In this document: positions 40,602 to 49,528 of the stretch, in pieces
Layout: every line of letters starts with the position of its first letter
Position numbering within the stretch: the stretch's first letter is position 1
Source: Limisoma sp963601185
GTDB lineage: Bacteria > Bacteroidota > Bacteroidia > Bacteroidales > Muribaculaceae
NCBI GenBank assembly: GCA_963601185.1
Contig: CAVCEE010000001.1
Span: 62,001-126,000, forward strand
Reading direction: 5' to 3'
Length of the DNA stretch: 64,000 nucleotides
Position numbers and translations under genes: made by a program
Notes under the pieces: generated by a model
Databases searched by the model: none
Told to the model about the DNA's origin: nothing
The model's input: the letters and a program-made list of their open reading frames with translations, nothing else

Positions 40602-42932
40602 ATGACAAAATTATCCTCCCACTTCAAGGCATTGCTATTTGCCGCAGTGCTCATCTGTCCATTTGCTGTATGGGGCGATGTGACAATTGACCAACTCAGT
40701 TTTGCGCCAGTCTACAATGCAGACAGCACACAGGTGACGGGCTACTCCGTAAGCCGCAACGACACCATCGCGACGTCCGCCTTCGTCGGGGCGCTCGTAA
40801 TCCCGTCGACCTACAGTCCAAGCGACACCATCGAAGCCAAGCCAGTCGTTGCCGTTGCCAACAGAGGCTTCTGGTATTGCGAGAGCATCACCTCGCTGGT
40901 TATTCCCGAGGAAGTGGACACAATCGGCGAAAGTGCATTCGATCACTGCTCGGGACTTCAGTCAATCACGTTCAACCCCGGCTTGAAGTTCATCTCCGGC
41001 GAAGCCTTCTTTTACTGCAGGTCACTAAAGGAACTGGTGCTGCCAGAGACACTCGAAGCCATCGGAGGAAATGCGTTCACCTATTGCAGCGGACTTGAGT
41101 CCATAACCCTGCCTGCCTCGATCAACGATTACGGTCCAAACGCCTTTGCCGTATGCACCGGGCTGAAGAAGGTGATAAACAAGAAATCCTATGGCGTAAG
41201 TTCATACTATAACCTGTTTTCGACCGACTACGAGAAATTCGTGTACGGCAACTCACGATATATGGGTATCTACAACAAGTGCGAACTTTACTATCCGTTT
41301 GGCGGCAGTTACGACCAGTCGCCGTGGGCGTGGTTTGCCAACAAGAAAGAAGGACTCGGCAACCATGTGCTGGAGGGTGCCGTCCTCTCCCACGAGGCAG
41401 GTACCTATGACGAGGCGTTCACCCTCACGCTGACCAATCCCAACAGCAAGGGCACGATATACTACATTCTCTATCCGGAGAACGGCTTAAGTGTAGGCAC
41501 TGTAGAATATACGGGAGCGTTTGAGATAGGAGCATCAAGCACCGTCAAGGTATGGATTAGCGACGGCGAAGACTGCAGCGACGTGGTGTCGGCAACCTAC
41601 GAGTTTTCCGGCCTTTCGCTGGAGGTGGCAGGCATCCAAGTGACATCGAGCAATTGCTACGACGTGCTCAGCGACAAAGGGTCGGTGACATTCAACACCA
41701 GCACCAACACCCTCAGCCTCACCAATGCCAACATCAATACCGACGAGTATAAGTCGGACTGCGGCATCAATGCCTCCGGCGACGACCTCACAATCGAGTT
41801 GTATGGCGACAACGTGATTACATCCAGTTATCTCGGCATCAACTACGGCTACGACACCGGCGGCACGCTCACCATCCGCGGCGGCGACACCAAGGAAGGA
41901 CTCCCCTCGCTGACAATTAATTTCACAGGCAAGTGGGGACAGGCTGCTATGTATCTGTATCTTGCCAGCCTCAACATCGAAAACTGCAACGTGTATCTCA
42001 GGGATTTCACTACGGGCATAGAGATGAAAGCAGCACCTAAGGAAGGCGGCATGCTCTACATCGAAAACTCAACCCTCGACATCACCTCAACCGAGGCAGC
42101 AATACGAGGCGTGTATGACTTCATCCTCGGCAAGGGCACAGTGCTCAAGTTGCCAAGCAACGGCGAATTTGTGAGCGTCACCGACGACGGCAAGGAAACA
42201 GCCAACGGCGGCATCTGCGTGGACGGAGTGCTCCAGAGCCGCGTGGTCATCGGGCCGGAAGTGGCGTCAATACCACAAATTGAAACGGAAAAGACCATCG
42301 ACTTCAGCGACTCGCTTTCGGGAGACACCAACCTCGACGACACTACCGTCGACGATGTGCACTACAACCTCAGCGACAGCAGCAATGGATACAACGACAC
42401 CGACAACTGTATCGACATCGCCACACCAATCACGTCCAACACGCTGAAAGAAGCCCCGACAGCGGTTGTCGACAATCCCTATATTCCTGAGGAGTTCCAA
42501 GGCATGATTGTGGTTGTCGGCGGAACAGGCACAATCGACATCGAGAGCCTCACCACCACAACGATGCATCTCGAGGTGAAGGTGGGCAGCGACGATCCTG
42601 TTCAGATAGCCTCGCCAACAAAGGGCACAACCCAAATCACCTACGACACCAAAGAGCCTGTCTATGCCTACATCTACGTTGCGAGCGGTGCAGGACCGCT
42701 GCAATCGGTGCGCGGAGGAAAGACGATCAAGTCGGAAACCACGACTGCCGACCCAGTGAAAATCTATTCACTGAAGGTGACACCTATCAACGTGATTACC
42801 TCGGGCATCGACGCCGTTACCGTTGAGCCGCAGGAGCAGGAAGCCGTGATCTACGACCTCTACGGCCGCCGCTGCCAAGAGCCTCTGACTCCAGGCATCT
42901 ATATTGTGAACGGAAAGAAAATAATCAGATAA
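40602..42932 (+). CDS. BspA-like leucine-rich-repeat surface protein with T9SS end (776 aa)
   Basis: A signal peptide (KALLFAAVLICPFAVWG) is followed by about five LRR_5/BspA repeats (SITSLVIPEEVDTIGESAFD, SLKELVLPETLEAIGGNAFT). A chitobiase-like/FN3-type module follows (GAVLSHEAGTYDEAFTLTLT), then a parallel-beta-helix-like region (NANINTDEYKSDCGINASGD). The end IYDLYGRRC ... GIYIVNGKKIIR is a short T9SS-type sorting tail. BspA-like proteins bind host or bacterial surfaces. The next gene is 17 bases downstream. Confidence 0.82.
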   Translation: MTKLSSHFKALLFAAVLICPFAVWGDVTIDQLSFAPVYNADSTQVTGYSVSRNDTIATSAFVGALVIPSTYSPSDTIEAKPVVAVANRGFWYCESITSLVIPEEVDTIGESAFDHCSGLQSITFNPGLKFISGEAFFYCRSLKELVLPETLEAIGGNAFTYCSGLESITLPASINDYGPNAFAVCTGLKKVINKKSYGVSSYYNLFSTDYEKFVYGNSRYMGIYNKCELYYPFGGSYDQSPWAWFANKKEGLGNHVLEGAVLSHEAGTYDEAFTLTLTNPNSKGTIYYILYPENGLSVGTVEYTGAFEIGASSTVKVWISDGEDCSDVVSATYEFSGLSLEVAGIQVTSSNCYDVLSDKGSVTFNTSTNTLSLTNANINTDEYKSDCGINASGDDLTIELYGDNVITSSYLGINYGYDTGGTLTIRGGDTKEGLPSLTINFTGKWGQAAMYLYLASLNIENCNVYLRDFTTGIEMKAAPKEGGMLYIENSTLDITSTEAAIRGVYDFILGKGTVLKLPSNGEFVSVTDDGKETANGGICVDGVLQSRVVIGPEVASIPQIETEKTIDFSDSLSGDTNLDDTTVDDVHYNLSDSSNGYNDTDNCIDIATPITSNTLKEAPTAVVDNPYIPEEFQGMIVVVGGTGTIDIESLTTTTMHLEVKVGSDDPVQIASPTKGTTQITYDTKEPVYAYIYVASGAGPLQSVRGGKTIKSETTTADPVKIYSLKVTPINVITSGIDAVTVEPQEQEAVIYDLYGRRCQEPLTPGIYIVNGKKIIR

Positions 42933-42949
42933 ACACTAAACCAAACGAC

Positions 42950-43678
42950 ATGAAAAAAATTATTCTCGGCACGGCAATGCTTGCTATGGCAGCCAGTGCC
43001 ACCGCACAAAGCAGTGAGATTTTCAACCACCTGGGCGCAGGAGTGGGCGTAGGCACCAACGGCATCTCCGTAGAACTTGCCACCCCTGTCACTAAATTCA
43101 TTGCTCTGCGAGCAGGCGTGTCCTACATGCCAGCCATCACCTTCAACGCCAATGCAGAATTTACCTATCAAGTTCCCAACGCCACCACCAGCGAGCCGGT
43201 GACGCGTAGCGGCACAGTGCAACTGCAAGGCGACCTCGGCCGCGTGCAGGGACAGGTGATATTCAACGTCTATCCGGTGCCCAAAATACCGTTGTTTGTG
43301 GCTGTGGGCGGATATTTCGGCGGCAACAAGATTCTCAAAATCACAGGACACTCCGAAGAACTCGCCAACCCGGATGCACAGGCGGTGATTGGCGACTACA
43401 AGATTCCTGCCGACGAACAAGGCAACATCTCCGGCGGTCTGAAGGTGAAAGGCTTCCGCCCGTATGTAGGCATAGGCTGGGGACGCTCCGTGCCCAACAA
43501 GCGCGTCAACTTCGCCTGCGACCTCGGCGTGCAAATCCAAGGCAAACCCGAACTCTACACCGACTACGGCGAGATAGACAAGTCGATTGAGGAAGACGAC
43601 AACGCCTTCAACAAGGTGCGCAACGCGCTGACGGTCTATCCGACACTGACCTTCAGAATTAATTTCCGTGCATTCTAA
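42950..43678 (+). CDS. Outer-membrane beta-barrel protein (242 aa)
   Basis: A signal peptide (MKKIILGTAMLAMAASATAQ) precedes an eight- to ten-strand barrel pattern (GAGVGVGTNGISVELATPVT, FIALRAGVSYMPAITFN, VAVGGYFGGNKILKI, RPYVGIGWGRSVPNKRVNFA, FRINFRAF with terminal Phe). It probably shares a transcript with the BspA-like gene. It is not obviously related to a transporter; the ligand is unknown. Confidence 0.78.
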   Translation: MKKIILGTAMLAMAASATAQSSEIFNHLGAGVGVGTNGISVELATPVTKFIALRAGVSYMPAITFNANAEFTYQVPNATTSEPVTRSGTVQLQGDLGRVQGQVIFNVYPVPKIPLFVAVGGYFGGNKILKITGHSEELANPDAQAVIGDYKIPADEQGNISGGLKVKGFRPYVGIGWGRSVPNKRVNFACDLGVQIQGKPELYTDYGEIDKSIEEDDNAFNKVRNALTVYPTLTFRINFRAF

Positions 43679-43801
43679 ATATTAGTGGCTCGTCTGCGGT
43701 TATCATTCAGATTAAAAAAAAGGCGTAGGGAAATTGGCTATCTGAGAAGAATCACCTCTGCCAACATTCAGCCGCAGACACTATCAGGTTTCCGATAGAG
43801 G

Positions 43802-43835
43802 AAAAGGCGCAGCACATCTCCCAGCTGCGCCTTTT
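43802..43835. terminator. Terminator after the outer-membrane protein gene
   Basis: AAAAGGCGCAGC...GCTGCGCCTTTT forms a 12-base-pair stem with A and T flanks, 124 bases after the stop. Confidence 0.8.
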
Positions 43836-43865
43836 CTGTGTTATGCGGGGTTGTTTCCGCCTAAT

Positions 43866-43897
43866 TTTGCATCATTTCAGACAAACGGCTAACTTTG
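43866..43897 (+). promoter_or_regulatory. Promoter of the GT4 gene
   Basis: TTTG (43866-43869), 20 bases and TAACTTTG (43890-43897) precede the ATG at 43922. The same TTTG is also the end of an overlapping TAATTTTG (43862-43869). Confidence 0.7.
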
Positions 43898-43921
43898 CGG
43901 ATTATTAACGCATTCCAACCG

Positions 43922-45052
43922 ATGAAAATAGGATTTGACGCCAAACGTGCGGCGCAGAACCGCACAGGACTGGGCAACTACAGCCGCTTTGTGCTGCGCA
44001 TCCTCTCGCAGCAGCACCCCGAAAACGAGTACCACCTCTATGCGCCCAATCCTCGGCGCACACCATTCTACGGCGAGATTCCCACCCTTGGTCAACTGCA
44101 CCAGCATTTCCCCGAAGGCAGCGTGTGGCAGAGGCTGCGGTCGCTGTGGCGGGTGTGGGGACTCACGGCGGCGGTGCGCCACGACGACATCCAACTGTTT
44201 CACGGTCTCAGCAACGAGTTGCCGCTCAACATGGGCAGAGGGCGTTGCCGCAGCGTGGTCACCATCCACGACCTCATTTTCATCCACACTCCGCAGTACT
44301 ACCACTGGATTGACCGGCAGATCTACAACTATAAGTTCCGCCGCGCCTGCCGACTTGCCGACCGCGTGATAGCCGTTAGCCAGTACACCAAAAGGGAGAT
44401 TATGCACTACTACGGCATTGCGGAGGATAAAATCGACGTGGTGTACCAGGGATGCGAGACCGTGTTTGCCCAGCCCATCGATGCCAGCCGCCTCGCCGAG
44501 GTGAAGGCACGCTATGCCCTGCCTGAGGAGTATGCCCTCTTTGTGGGCAGCATCGAGGAGCGCAAAAACCTACTTCTGCTCGTGAAGGCGTTGAGGAAAG
44601 CGGAGCGAAAGTTTCACATCGTTGCCGTGGGGCGCAGCACCGCCTACTGCGACAAGGTAAAAGCCCTGGCAAAGGAATGGGGACTCGACGGCTACTGCCA
44701 TTTTCTTCACGGCGTGCCGTTTGCCGACCTGCCGTCGGTCTACCGCCTTGCGCGAGTGTTTGTCTACCCTTCTCGCATCGAAGGCTTCGGCATCCCATTG
44801 CTTGAGGCGCTCAACAGCGGCGTGCCGGTGATAGGCTGCACCGGGTCGTGCCTCGAGGAGGCCGGCGGCGAAGTGTCGATCTACGTTGACCCCGACGACG
44901 CTGACGGCATGGCAAACGCCGTGGAGCGCGTGCTCGCCGACGAAGACCTGCGCCAGCGTATGGTTGCCGCCGGACGTGAACACGCCAAGCGTTTCAGCGA
45001 CGAGACGCTCTGCGCCGACCTCATAGCGGTGTACGAAAAGGCTATGAAGTGA
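43922..45052 (+). CDS. Glycosyltransferase family 4 (376 aa)
   Basis: The N-terminal Rossmann half shows MKIGFDAKRAAQNRTGLGNY and VVTIHDLIFIHTPQYY. The C-terminal half shows LFVGSIEERKNLLLLVKAL and FVYPSRIEGFGIPLLEALNSG, the E(x)7E motif of GT4 retaining enzymes, and CLEEAGGEVSIYVDPDD. It transfers a sugar (often mannosyl) onto a glycan or lipid carrier in the cytoplasm. It stands alone with its own promoter. Confidence 0.88.
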   Translation: MKIGFDAKRAAQNRTGLGNYSRFVLRILSQQHPENEYHLYAPNPRRTPFYGEIPTLGQLHQHFPEGSVWQRLRSLWRVWGLTAAVRHDDIQLFHGLSNELPLNMGRGRCRSVVTIHDLIFIHTPQYYHWIDRQIYNYKFRRACRLADRVIAVSQYTKREIMHYYGIAEDKIDVVYQGCETVFAQPIDASRLAEVKARYALPEEYALFVGSIEERKNLLLLVKALRKAERKFHIVAVGRSTAYCDKVKALAKEWGLDGYCHFLHGVPFADLPSVYRLARVFVYPSRIEGFGIPLLEALNSGVPVIGCTGSCLEEAGGEVSIYVDPDDADGMANAVERVLADEDLRQRMVAAGREHAKRFSDETLCADLIAVYEKAMK

Positions 45053-45104
45053 AATTTTTGTGAGTTTTCTACCGCCAGAGTGGCGGTGATTGAGTTTCTG
45101 TGAG

Positions 45105-45135
45105 TTGCCTCAACCGCCGATTATGCGTAATTTTG
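45105..45135 (+). promoter_or_regulatory. Promoter of the GH3 gene
   Basis: TTG (45105-45107), 20 bases and TAATTTTG (45128-45135) lie 33 bases before the ATG at 45169 and exclude the longer open frame that starts at 45100. Confidence 0.7.
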
Positions 45136-45168
45136 AGCGGAATTTCAAAATACAACCACATAAACCAA

Positions 45169-47400
45169 ATGAACGCAAGAAAACTTATCCTTGCCCTTGT
45201 GCTGCCGCTGGCAGCCTTGGGAGCAAAGGCGGCAACGCCCGTCTATCTCGACGAATCACAGCCCCTCGATGCACGCGTTGAGGATGCCCTTCAGCGTATG
45301 ACCCTCAAAGAAAAAATTGCCATCATCCACGCACAGTCGAAATTCTCGTCGCCTGGCGTGCCGCGCCTCGGCATCCCCGAGTTGTGGACCACTGACGGAC
45401 CTCACGGCATCCGTCCGGAGGTGATGTGGGACGAATGGAATCAAGCCAAATGGAGCAACGACTCCTGCGTGGCGTTTCCGGCACTCACCTGCCTCGCCGC
45501 CACGTGGAATCCGCAACTGTCGCTGCTCTACGGCCACAGCATCGGCGAGGAGGCACGCTACCGAGAAAAGGACGTGCTACTCGGACCGGGCGTGAACATC
45601 TACCGCACGCCCCTCAACGGCCGCAACTTTGAATATATGGGCGAAGACCCGTTGCTGACGAGCCGTATGGTGGTGCCCTACATCAAGGGCGTGCAGGACA
45701 ACGGCGTGGCAGTGTGCGTGAAGCACTACGCGCTCAACAACCAGGAAGTGAACCGCCACACGACGAACGTCAACGTGGACGACCGTACGCTCTACGAAAT
45801 CTACCTGCCGCCGTTTAAGGCAGCCGTGCAGGAAGGTGACGCGTGGAGCATTATGGGCGCATACGACCTCTACCAGAACCAGCACGCATGCCACAACAAG
45901 CGATTGCTCATCGACATCCTCCGCAAGGAGTGGGGCTACAAAGGTGCGGTAATCTCCGACTGGGGCGGCGCGCACGACACCGAAGAGGCAGTGCGCTACG
46001 GACTCGACCTTGAGTTCGGCACTTGGACCGACGGCTTGCACGGCGGCTCGAAGAACGCCTACGACAACTACTACCTCGCCAACCCATACCTTGCAATGAT
46101 ACAGAATGGCAAAGTCGGCATCGAGGAACTCGACCAGAAGGTGCGCAACGTGCTGCGTCTCACTATGCTCACGGCAATGAAGCGCAACAAGCCTTACGGC
46201 TCGTTCCATTCGCCTGAACACTATGCTGCAGCGCGCCTCATAGCCGCCGAAGGCACAGTGCTGCTCAAAAACGACCGTGCAGTGTTGCCTATCGACACCA
46301 CCAAGCAATGCAACATCCTCGTGGTGGGCGAAAATGCGATAAAGATGATGACCGTAGGCGGCGGAAGTTCGTCGCTGAAGGCACAGCACGAAATCTCCCC
46401 TCTCGACGGTCTGCGCGCCAACCTCAAAAACGCCACCGTGGACTACGCGCGCGGCTATGTGGGCGACCCTACGGGCGAATACAACGGTGTGGTAACAGGT
46501 CAGAACCTCGCCGACGACCGCACGCCGGAGCAACTCATTGCCGAGGCTGTGGAGAAAGCCAAGAAAGCCGACTATGTGATCTTCGTGGGAGGACTTAACA
46601 AGAGTGAAGGACAGGACTGCGAGGGTGCAGACCGCGAGGAACTCGGACTGCCCTACGGTCAGGACCGTGTGATTGAGGCACTTGCCGCCGCCAACAAGCG
46701 ACTGGTGGTGGTAAACGTGTCGGGCAACGCCGTGGCAATGCCTTGGGTGAAGAAAGTGCCGGCAATCGTGCAGACTTGGTATCTCGGCAGCGAGGCTGGC
46801 AACGGACTTGCCGACGTGCTTACTGGCGCAGTCAACCCAAGCGGCAAACTCCCGATGTCGTTCCCCGTGGCACTCAACGACGTGGGCGCACACAAATACG
46901 GCACTTACCCTGGCACTGAGCGCACCGATGGCAGCGACATCGTCGACGTGGAATACAAGGAGGGCATCTTCGTGGGCTACCGCGGACTCGAGCACGACGG
47001 CGTGAAGCCTCTCTTCGCCTTCGGCCACGGACTCTCCTACACCACTTTCGCCTACGGCAAGCCGAGCATCGACAAGACAACCGTAACGACGAGCGACTCG
47101 GTGAAGGTGAGCGTGAAGGTGACCAACACCGGTAAACTCTACGGACAGGAGACGGTGCAACTCTACATCGCCGACAAGCAGTCGTCGCTCCCACGCCCGG
47201 TGAAGGAACTGAAGGACTTCCGCAAGGTGGCACTGCAACCGGGCGAAAGCACTATGGTCACGTTTACCATCGGCAGCGATGCGCTGTCATACTTCGATGC
47301 CGACAAGCACCAGTGGATAGCCGAGCCTGGACAGTTTGAAGCCATCGTGGCAGCCTCGGCAGCCGACATCCGCGGCAAGGTGAATTTTACGTTGAAATAG
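45169..47400 (+). CDS. Glycoside hydrolase family 3, beta-glucosidase type (743 aa)
   Basis: A signal peptide (ARKLILALVLPLAALGAKAA) leads to the GH3 N-terminal barrel: PELWTTDGPHGIRPEVMW, LLGPGVNIYRTPLNGRNFEYM, VCVKHYALNNQEVNRH, and the catalytic nucleophile Asp in VISDWGGAHDTEEAV. The GH3 C-terminal alpha/beta domain and a final FN3-like domain (VKVTNTGKLYGQETVQLYI) complete the standard length. It removes terminal beta-linked glucose (or xylose) in the periplasm. No SusC/D pair is adjacent. Confidence 0.9.
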   Translation: MNARKLILALVLPLAALGAKAATPVYLDESQPLDARVEDALQRMTLKEKIAIIHAQSKFSSPGVPRLGIPELWTTDGPHGIRPEVMWDEWNQAKWSNDSCVAFPALTCLAATWNPQLSLLYGHSIGEEARYREKDVLLGPGVNIYRTPLNGRNFEYMGEDPLLTSRMVVPYIKGVQDNGVAVCVKHYALNNQEVNRHTTNVNVDDRTLYEIYLPPFKAAVQEGDAWSIMGAYDLYQNQHACHNKRLLIDILRKEWGYKGAVISDWGGAHDTEEAVRYGLDLEFGTWTDGLHGGSKNAYDNYYLANPYLAMIQNGKVGIEELDQKVRNVLRLTMLTAMKRNKPYGSFHSPEHYAAARLIAAEGTVLLKNDRAVLPIDTTKQCNILVVGENAIKMMTVGGGSSSLKAQHEISPLDGLRANLKNATVDYARGYVGDPTGEYNGVVTGQNLADDRTPEQLIAEAVEKAKKADYVIFVGGLNKSEGQDCEGADREELGLPYGQDRVIEALAAANKRLVVVNVSGNAVAMPWVKKVPAIVQTWYLGSEAGNGLADVLTGAVNPSGKLPMSFPVALNDVGAHKYGTYPGTERTDGSDIVDVEYKEGIFVGYRGLEHDGVKPLFAFGHGLSYTTFAYGKPSIDKTTVTTSDSVKVSVKVTNTGKLYGQETVQLYIADKQSSLPRPVKELKDFRKVALQPGESTMVTFTIGSDALSYFDADKHQWIAEPGQFEAIVAASAADIRGKVNFTLK

Positions 47401-47466
47401 TTGATGCTGGCGGCGCCCCGACGGGGCACACTCCCTAACTGATAGGATCTTCCGCTCACTGCGTTA

Positions 47467-47513
47467 CAAAAAAAGGCGACAGATGCCGATGCACCTGCCG
47501 CCTTTTTCTTTTT
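47467..47513. terminator. Terminator between GH3 and lipoprotein genes
   Basis: AAAAAAAGGCGACAGATGCC...CCTGCCGCCTTTTTCTTTTTT forms an imperfect GC stem with A and T runs between converging genes. Confidence 0.7.
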
Positions 47514-47524
47514 TAACCGCTTGA

Positions 47525-47932
47525 TTATTTCTTGAATGTACGGCTGTAAACAACCTTGTTGTCCTTGTCCTTGATTACGACAGTAGTCTCAGAAAGGTCA
47601 AAGAAAGTGTTGTAGCCTTCTTTTGCTTCCACAGCGTCCATACCTTTGTTAACGGCAGACTTGAGTGCATTGATGCAGTCTTTCTCCTTGCCATTCATAA
47701 TTACAGTTGTGCTTGAAGAATCAACAGACTTTGCAACTTTCTCTACTTCTGTAAAGATTGCGCTTTCTGCACCCGATGCCTTGTAACTCATGTAAGAGGC
47801 AGTAGAAGTGTCGTCAGAAACTGTTACGTCAAACAAATAATCACTTTTATTGTCTGAGTCACACGAAACAAAGCCTACACACATTGCAATTGCGAACATT
47901 GTGAAAGCAACTGATTTGATAAGAGATTTCAT
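47525..47932 (-). CDS. Small lipoprotein of unknown function (135 aa)
   Basis: The signal ends in a lipobox (FVSCDSD, Cys24). The mature part is Ser/Thr/Asp/Lys-rich and low in aromatics, with three repeated strand-helix segments (ASYMSYKASGAESAIFTEVE, NALKSAVNKGMDAVEAKEGY, TTVVIKDKDNKVVYSRTF). I do not recognise the family. The promoter is at 47974-47981. It is the only minus-strand gene between 38.7 and 57.8 kb. Confidence 0.75.
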   Translation of the reverse strand: MKSLIKSVAFTMFAIAMCVGFVSCDSDNKSDYLFDVTVSDDTSTASYMSYKASGAESAIFTEVEKVAKSVDSSSTTVIMNGKEKDCINALKSAVNKGMDAVEAKEGYNTFFDLSETTVVIKDKDNKVVYSRTFKK

Positions 47933-47973
47933 AATTCTTTTAAATTTGTTTAGTTATTGTGTTTAGAACGCTG

Positions 47974-47981
47974 CAAATGTA
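47974..47981 (-). promoter_or_regulatory. Promoter -7 element of the small lipoprotein gene
   Basis: On the minus strand TACATTTG lies 42 bases before the ATG at 47932. Confidence 0.6.
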
Positions 47982-48053
47982 GCACTTATATGCGAGAAAT
48001 TGACATTTTTTGTAGATAAATACACATTCATTGGTAAGAAACCAATAAAATAA

Positions 48054-48085
48054 TTTGTAAATAGCCATTACTTGATGTATATTTG
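48054..48085 (+). promoter_or_regulatory. Promoter of the three-gene unknown operon
   Basis: TTTG (48054-48057), 20 bases and TATATTTG (48078-48085) precede the ATG at 48108, a full consensus match. Confidence 0.75.
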
Positions 48086-48107
48086 CAAACAAAAAATAAT
48101 CAATACT

Positions 48108-48524
48108 ATGTTTGAACACAAAACACTAAGAAACCGGGAACTGATGTCGACGTGGCGCGAGAGACTGAAAGCCACGTTCGACGCCGGCAACTATGAGAGC
48201 CGCGACGCGCTGGTGAAGGCTGTGCTCACGGCAGGCACTCCGCGCTACGACGTGAGTTACGACTACGCCGTGAGGATGATGTATGAGATGGTGCGCGACG
48301 GCAAGCCGTGTCCGGCGCGCGGACGGCTGAAGAAGCAGATGTGGGAGGAGATTGGCGAACACGTGCGCCGCACCGTGAGCCAGCGCAACTGCACCATCCC
48401 CGAGGCGGTGGCAACGGTGCTCGCCGAGCAAAAGGCGTCGCGCTACTTTCTGTCGAAGAAACAGGCATCAAAAATCATCTACTATGAAAGTCACAACAAC
48501 CGTAATCGCCGCAGCACTGTTTAG
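48108..48524 (+). CDS. Unknown basic protein, first of three overlapping genes (138 aa)
   Basis: I do not recognise this protein. It is basic and helical, with ELMSTWRERLKATFDAG, VSYDYAVRMMYEMVRDG and ASRYFLSKKQASKIIYYE as its most distinctive parts. There is no signal peptide. The start is fixed by the promoter. Its last 41 bases overlap the following lipoprotein gene in another frame. The compact, overlapped three-gene layout is reminiscent of small phage-derived modules, but no phage family can be named. Confidence 0.65.
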   Translation: MFEHKTLRNRELMSTWRERLKATFDAGNYESRDALVKAVLTAGTPRYDVSYDYAVRMMYEMVRDGKPCPARGRLKKQMWEEIGEHVRRTVSQRNCTIPEAVATVLAEQKASRYFLSKKQASKIIYYESHNNRNRRSTV

Positions 48525-48909
48525 CCTCGCCGGATGCCGCAGCCACAAGGCTGTGGAGCGGACCGTAGCGGAGGAAAAGACGGTGGTTGCCACCGACACC
48601 TCGACCTTCAGCCGCCGGGCTATTGCGGAGAGCGTGAGCGACGGCTCAATGGTGGCGATAGAGTATTTTCCACCCGACACCGCCGGTCGCCAAGCCGTGA
48701 AGCGGATAGCCTTGGCGCGGCGCACCTCTGCGGCATCGGCAGAGGTGACCGACACTGCCACGCGCACCGCAGGGCAGCAGGAGCGGCAGTCGGCAGCAAG
48801 CACGGAAGCCTCCACACCAATACGACCGTGTCGCTGGGCATTGATAGCCACGCTCGGCACGGCACTGACACTAATCTTGTTAACCTTACACAAAATCAAA
48901 CAGCAATGA
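48484..48909 (+). CDS. Small lipoprotein with C-terminal membrane helix (141 aa)
   Basis: The signal ends with lipobox LAGC (Cys18). A Thr/Ala/Arg-rich middle and one C-terminal membrane segment follow (WALIATLGTALTLILLTL). A protein lipidated at one end and membrane-spanning at the other is unusual. It starts inside the preceding gene and overlaps the next by four bases (ATGA). The overlap with the upstream gene recalls Rz/Rz1 lysis pairs, though the sequence does not match them. Function unknown. Confidence 0.65.
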   Translation: MKVTTTVIAAALFSLAGCRSHKAVERTVAEEKTVVATDTSTFSRRAIAESVSDGSMVAIEYFPPDTAGRQAVKRIALARRTSAASAEVTDTATRTAGQQERQSAASTEASTPIRPCRWALIATLGTALTLILLTLHKIKQQ

Positions 48910-49358
48910 AAAACACACGCAAAGTAACCATTTCCATCAGTCTCAGCCAGGTGCTGAAGACTGTCTACGCCGAGAGTGCCTGCCTGGCACTGATGAACGA
49001 CGGCGAGCGCCGTCCGGCGGTAATCTCGTCCGACAACCGCCGTCTCCTCACCCTCTATTGCCGCAACGCGTGGCTCAACCTCGCCGGCGAGTTGGCAGGG
49101 GTGGTAGACAACGACGCGTTTGCCGTCGACGACGACGAGAACGCCACCACGCTCACCATACCCCTGCTTCTCGAGGAAGAAGTGCCGCCGAAGGCACTGC
49201 GCCACTACGCCGAACGCTACGTCTCGGCGATGGTGCTTGCCGACTGCTACGCTATGCGCAGCAACATCTGCGACCGCTTCCGCGATATGGCTGCAAGTGC
49301 GCTGTCGGGGCTGCGCCTCGCCGCCACGCTCACCAGCCGCACAGCCTACTGGCTGTAG
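48906..49358 (+). CDS. Unknown cytoplasmic protein, third of the operon (150 aa)
   Basis: I do not recognise the family. It is a helical protein with an acidic central loop (AFAVDDDENATTLTIPLLLE) and Arg/Ala-rich helices (HYAERYVSAMVLADCYAMRS). The shape and size resemble small unknown proteins in Bacteroidales phage-like regions; this is only an impression. It overlaps the lipoprotein gene by four bases. Confidence 0.65.
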   Translation: MKNTRKVTISISLSQVLKTVYAESACLALMNDGERRPAVISSDNRRLLTLYCRNAWLNLAGELAGVVDNDAFAVDDDENATTLTIPLLLEEEVPPKALRHYAERYVSAMVLADCYAMRSNICDRFRDMAASALSGLRLAATLTSRTAYWL

Positions 49359-49409
49359 GGGAAGCCCACTACGGCGCGCTTCTCTGCCTCGATGCCGACA
49401 TTTTCAGAA

Positions 49410-49447
49410 ACAAACGGAACGGGATTTTGCAATCTCGCTCCGTTTGT
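49410..49447. repeat. Inverted repeat over the DUF4836 promoter
   Basis: ACAAACGGA (49410-49418) and TCCGTTTGT (49439-49447) flank the TTTG of the promoter at 49426. It may be a terminator of the upstream operon or an operator. Confidence 0.45.
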
Positions 49448-49456
49448 TTATATTTG
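49426..49456 (+). promoter_or_regulatory. Promoter of the DUF4836 gene
   Basis: TTTG (49426-49429), 19 bases and TATATTTG (49449-49456). The ATG at 49529 is 72 bases further on, so the leader is longer than usual. Confidence 0.65.
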
Positions 49457-49528
49457 CAATATCTTACTCAACAAGTTACACCATTGAAAATGCTTTAACA
49501 CGCAAATACTAAAAAAACAGATAAAGTT

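Noticed and set aside
45577..47238. 553-residue open frame on the minus strand
   Set aside because: It is antisense to the GH3 gene, is very rich in His/Val/Cys/Arg as expected from the complement of G+C-rich codons, and has no domain.
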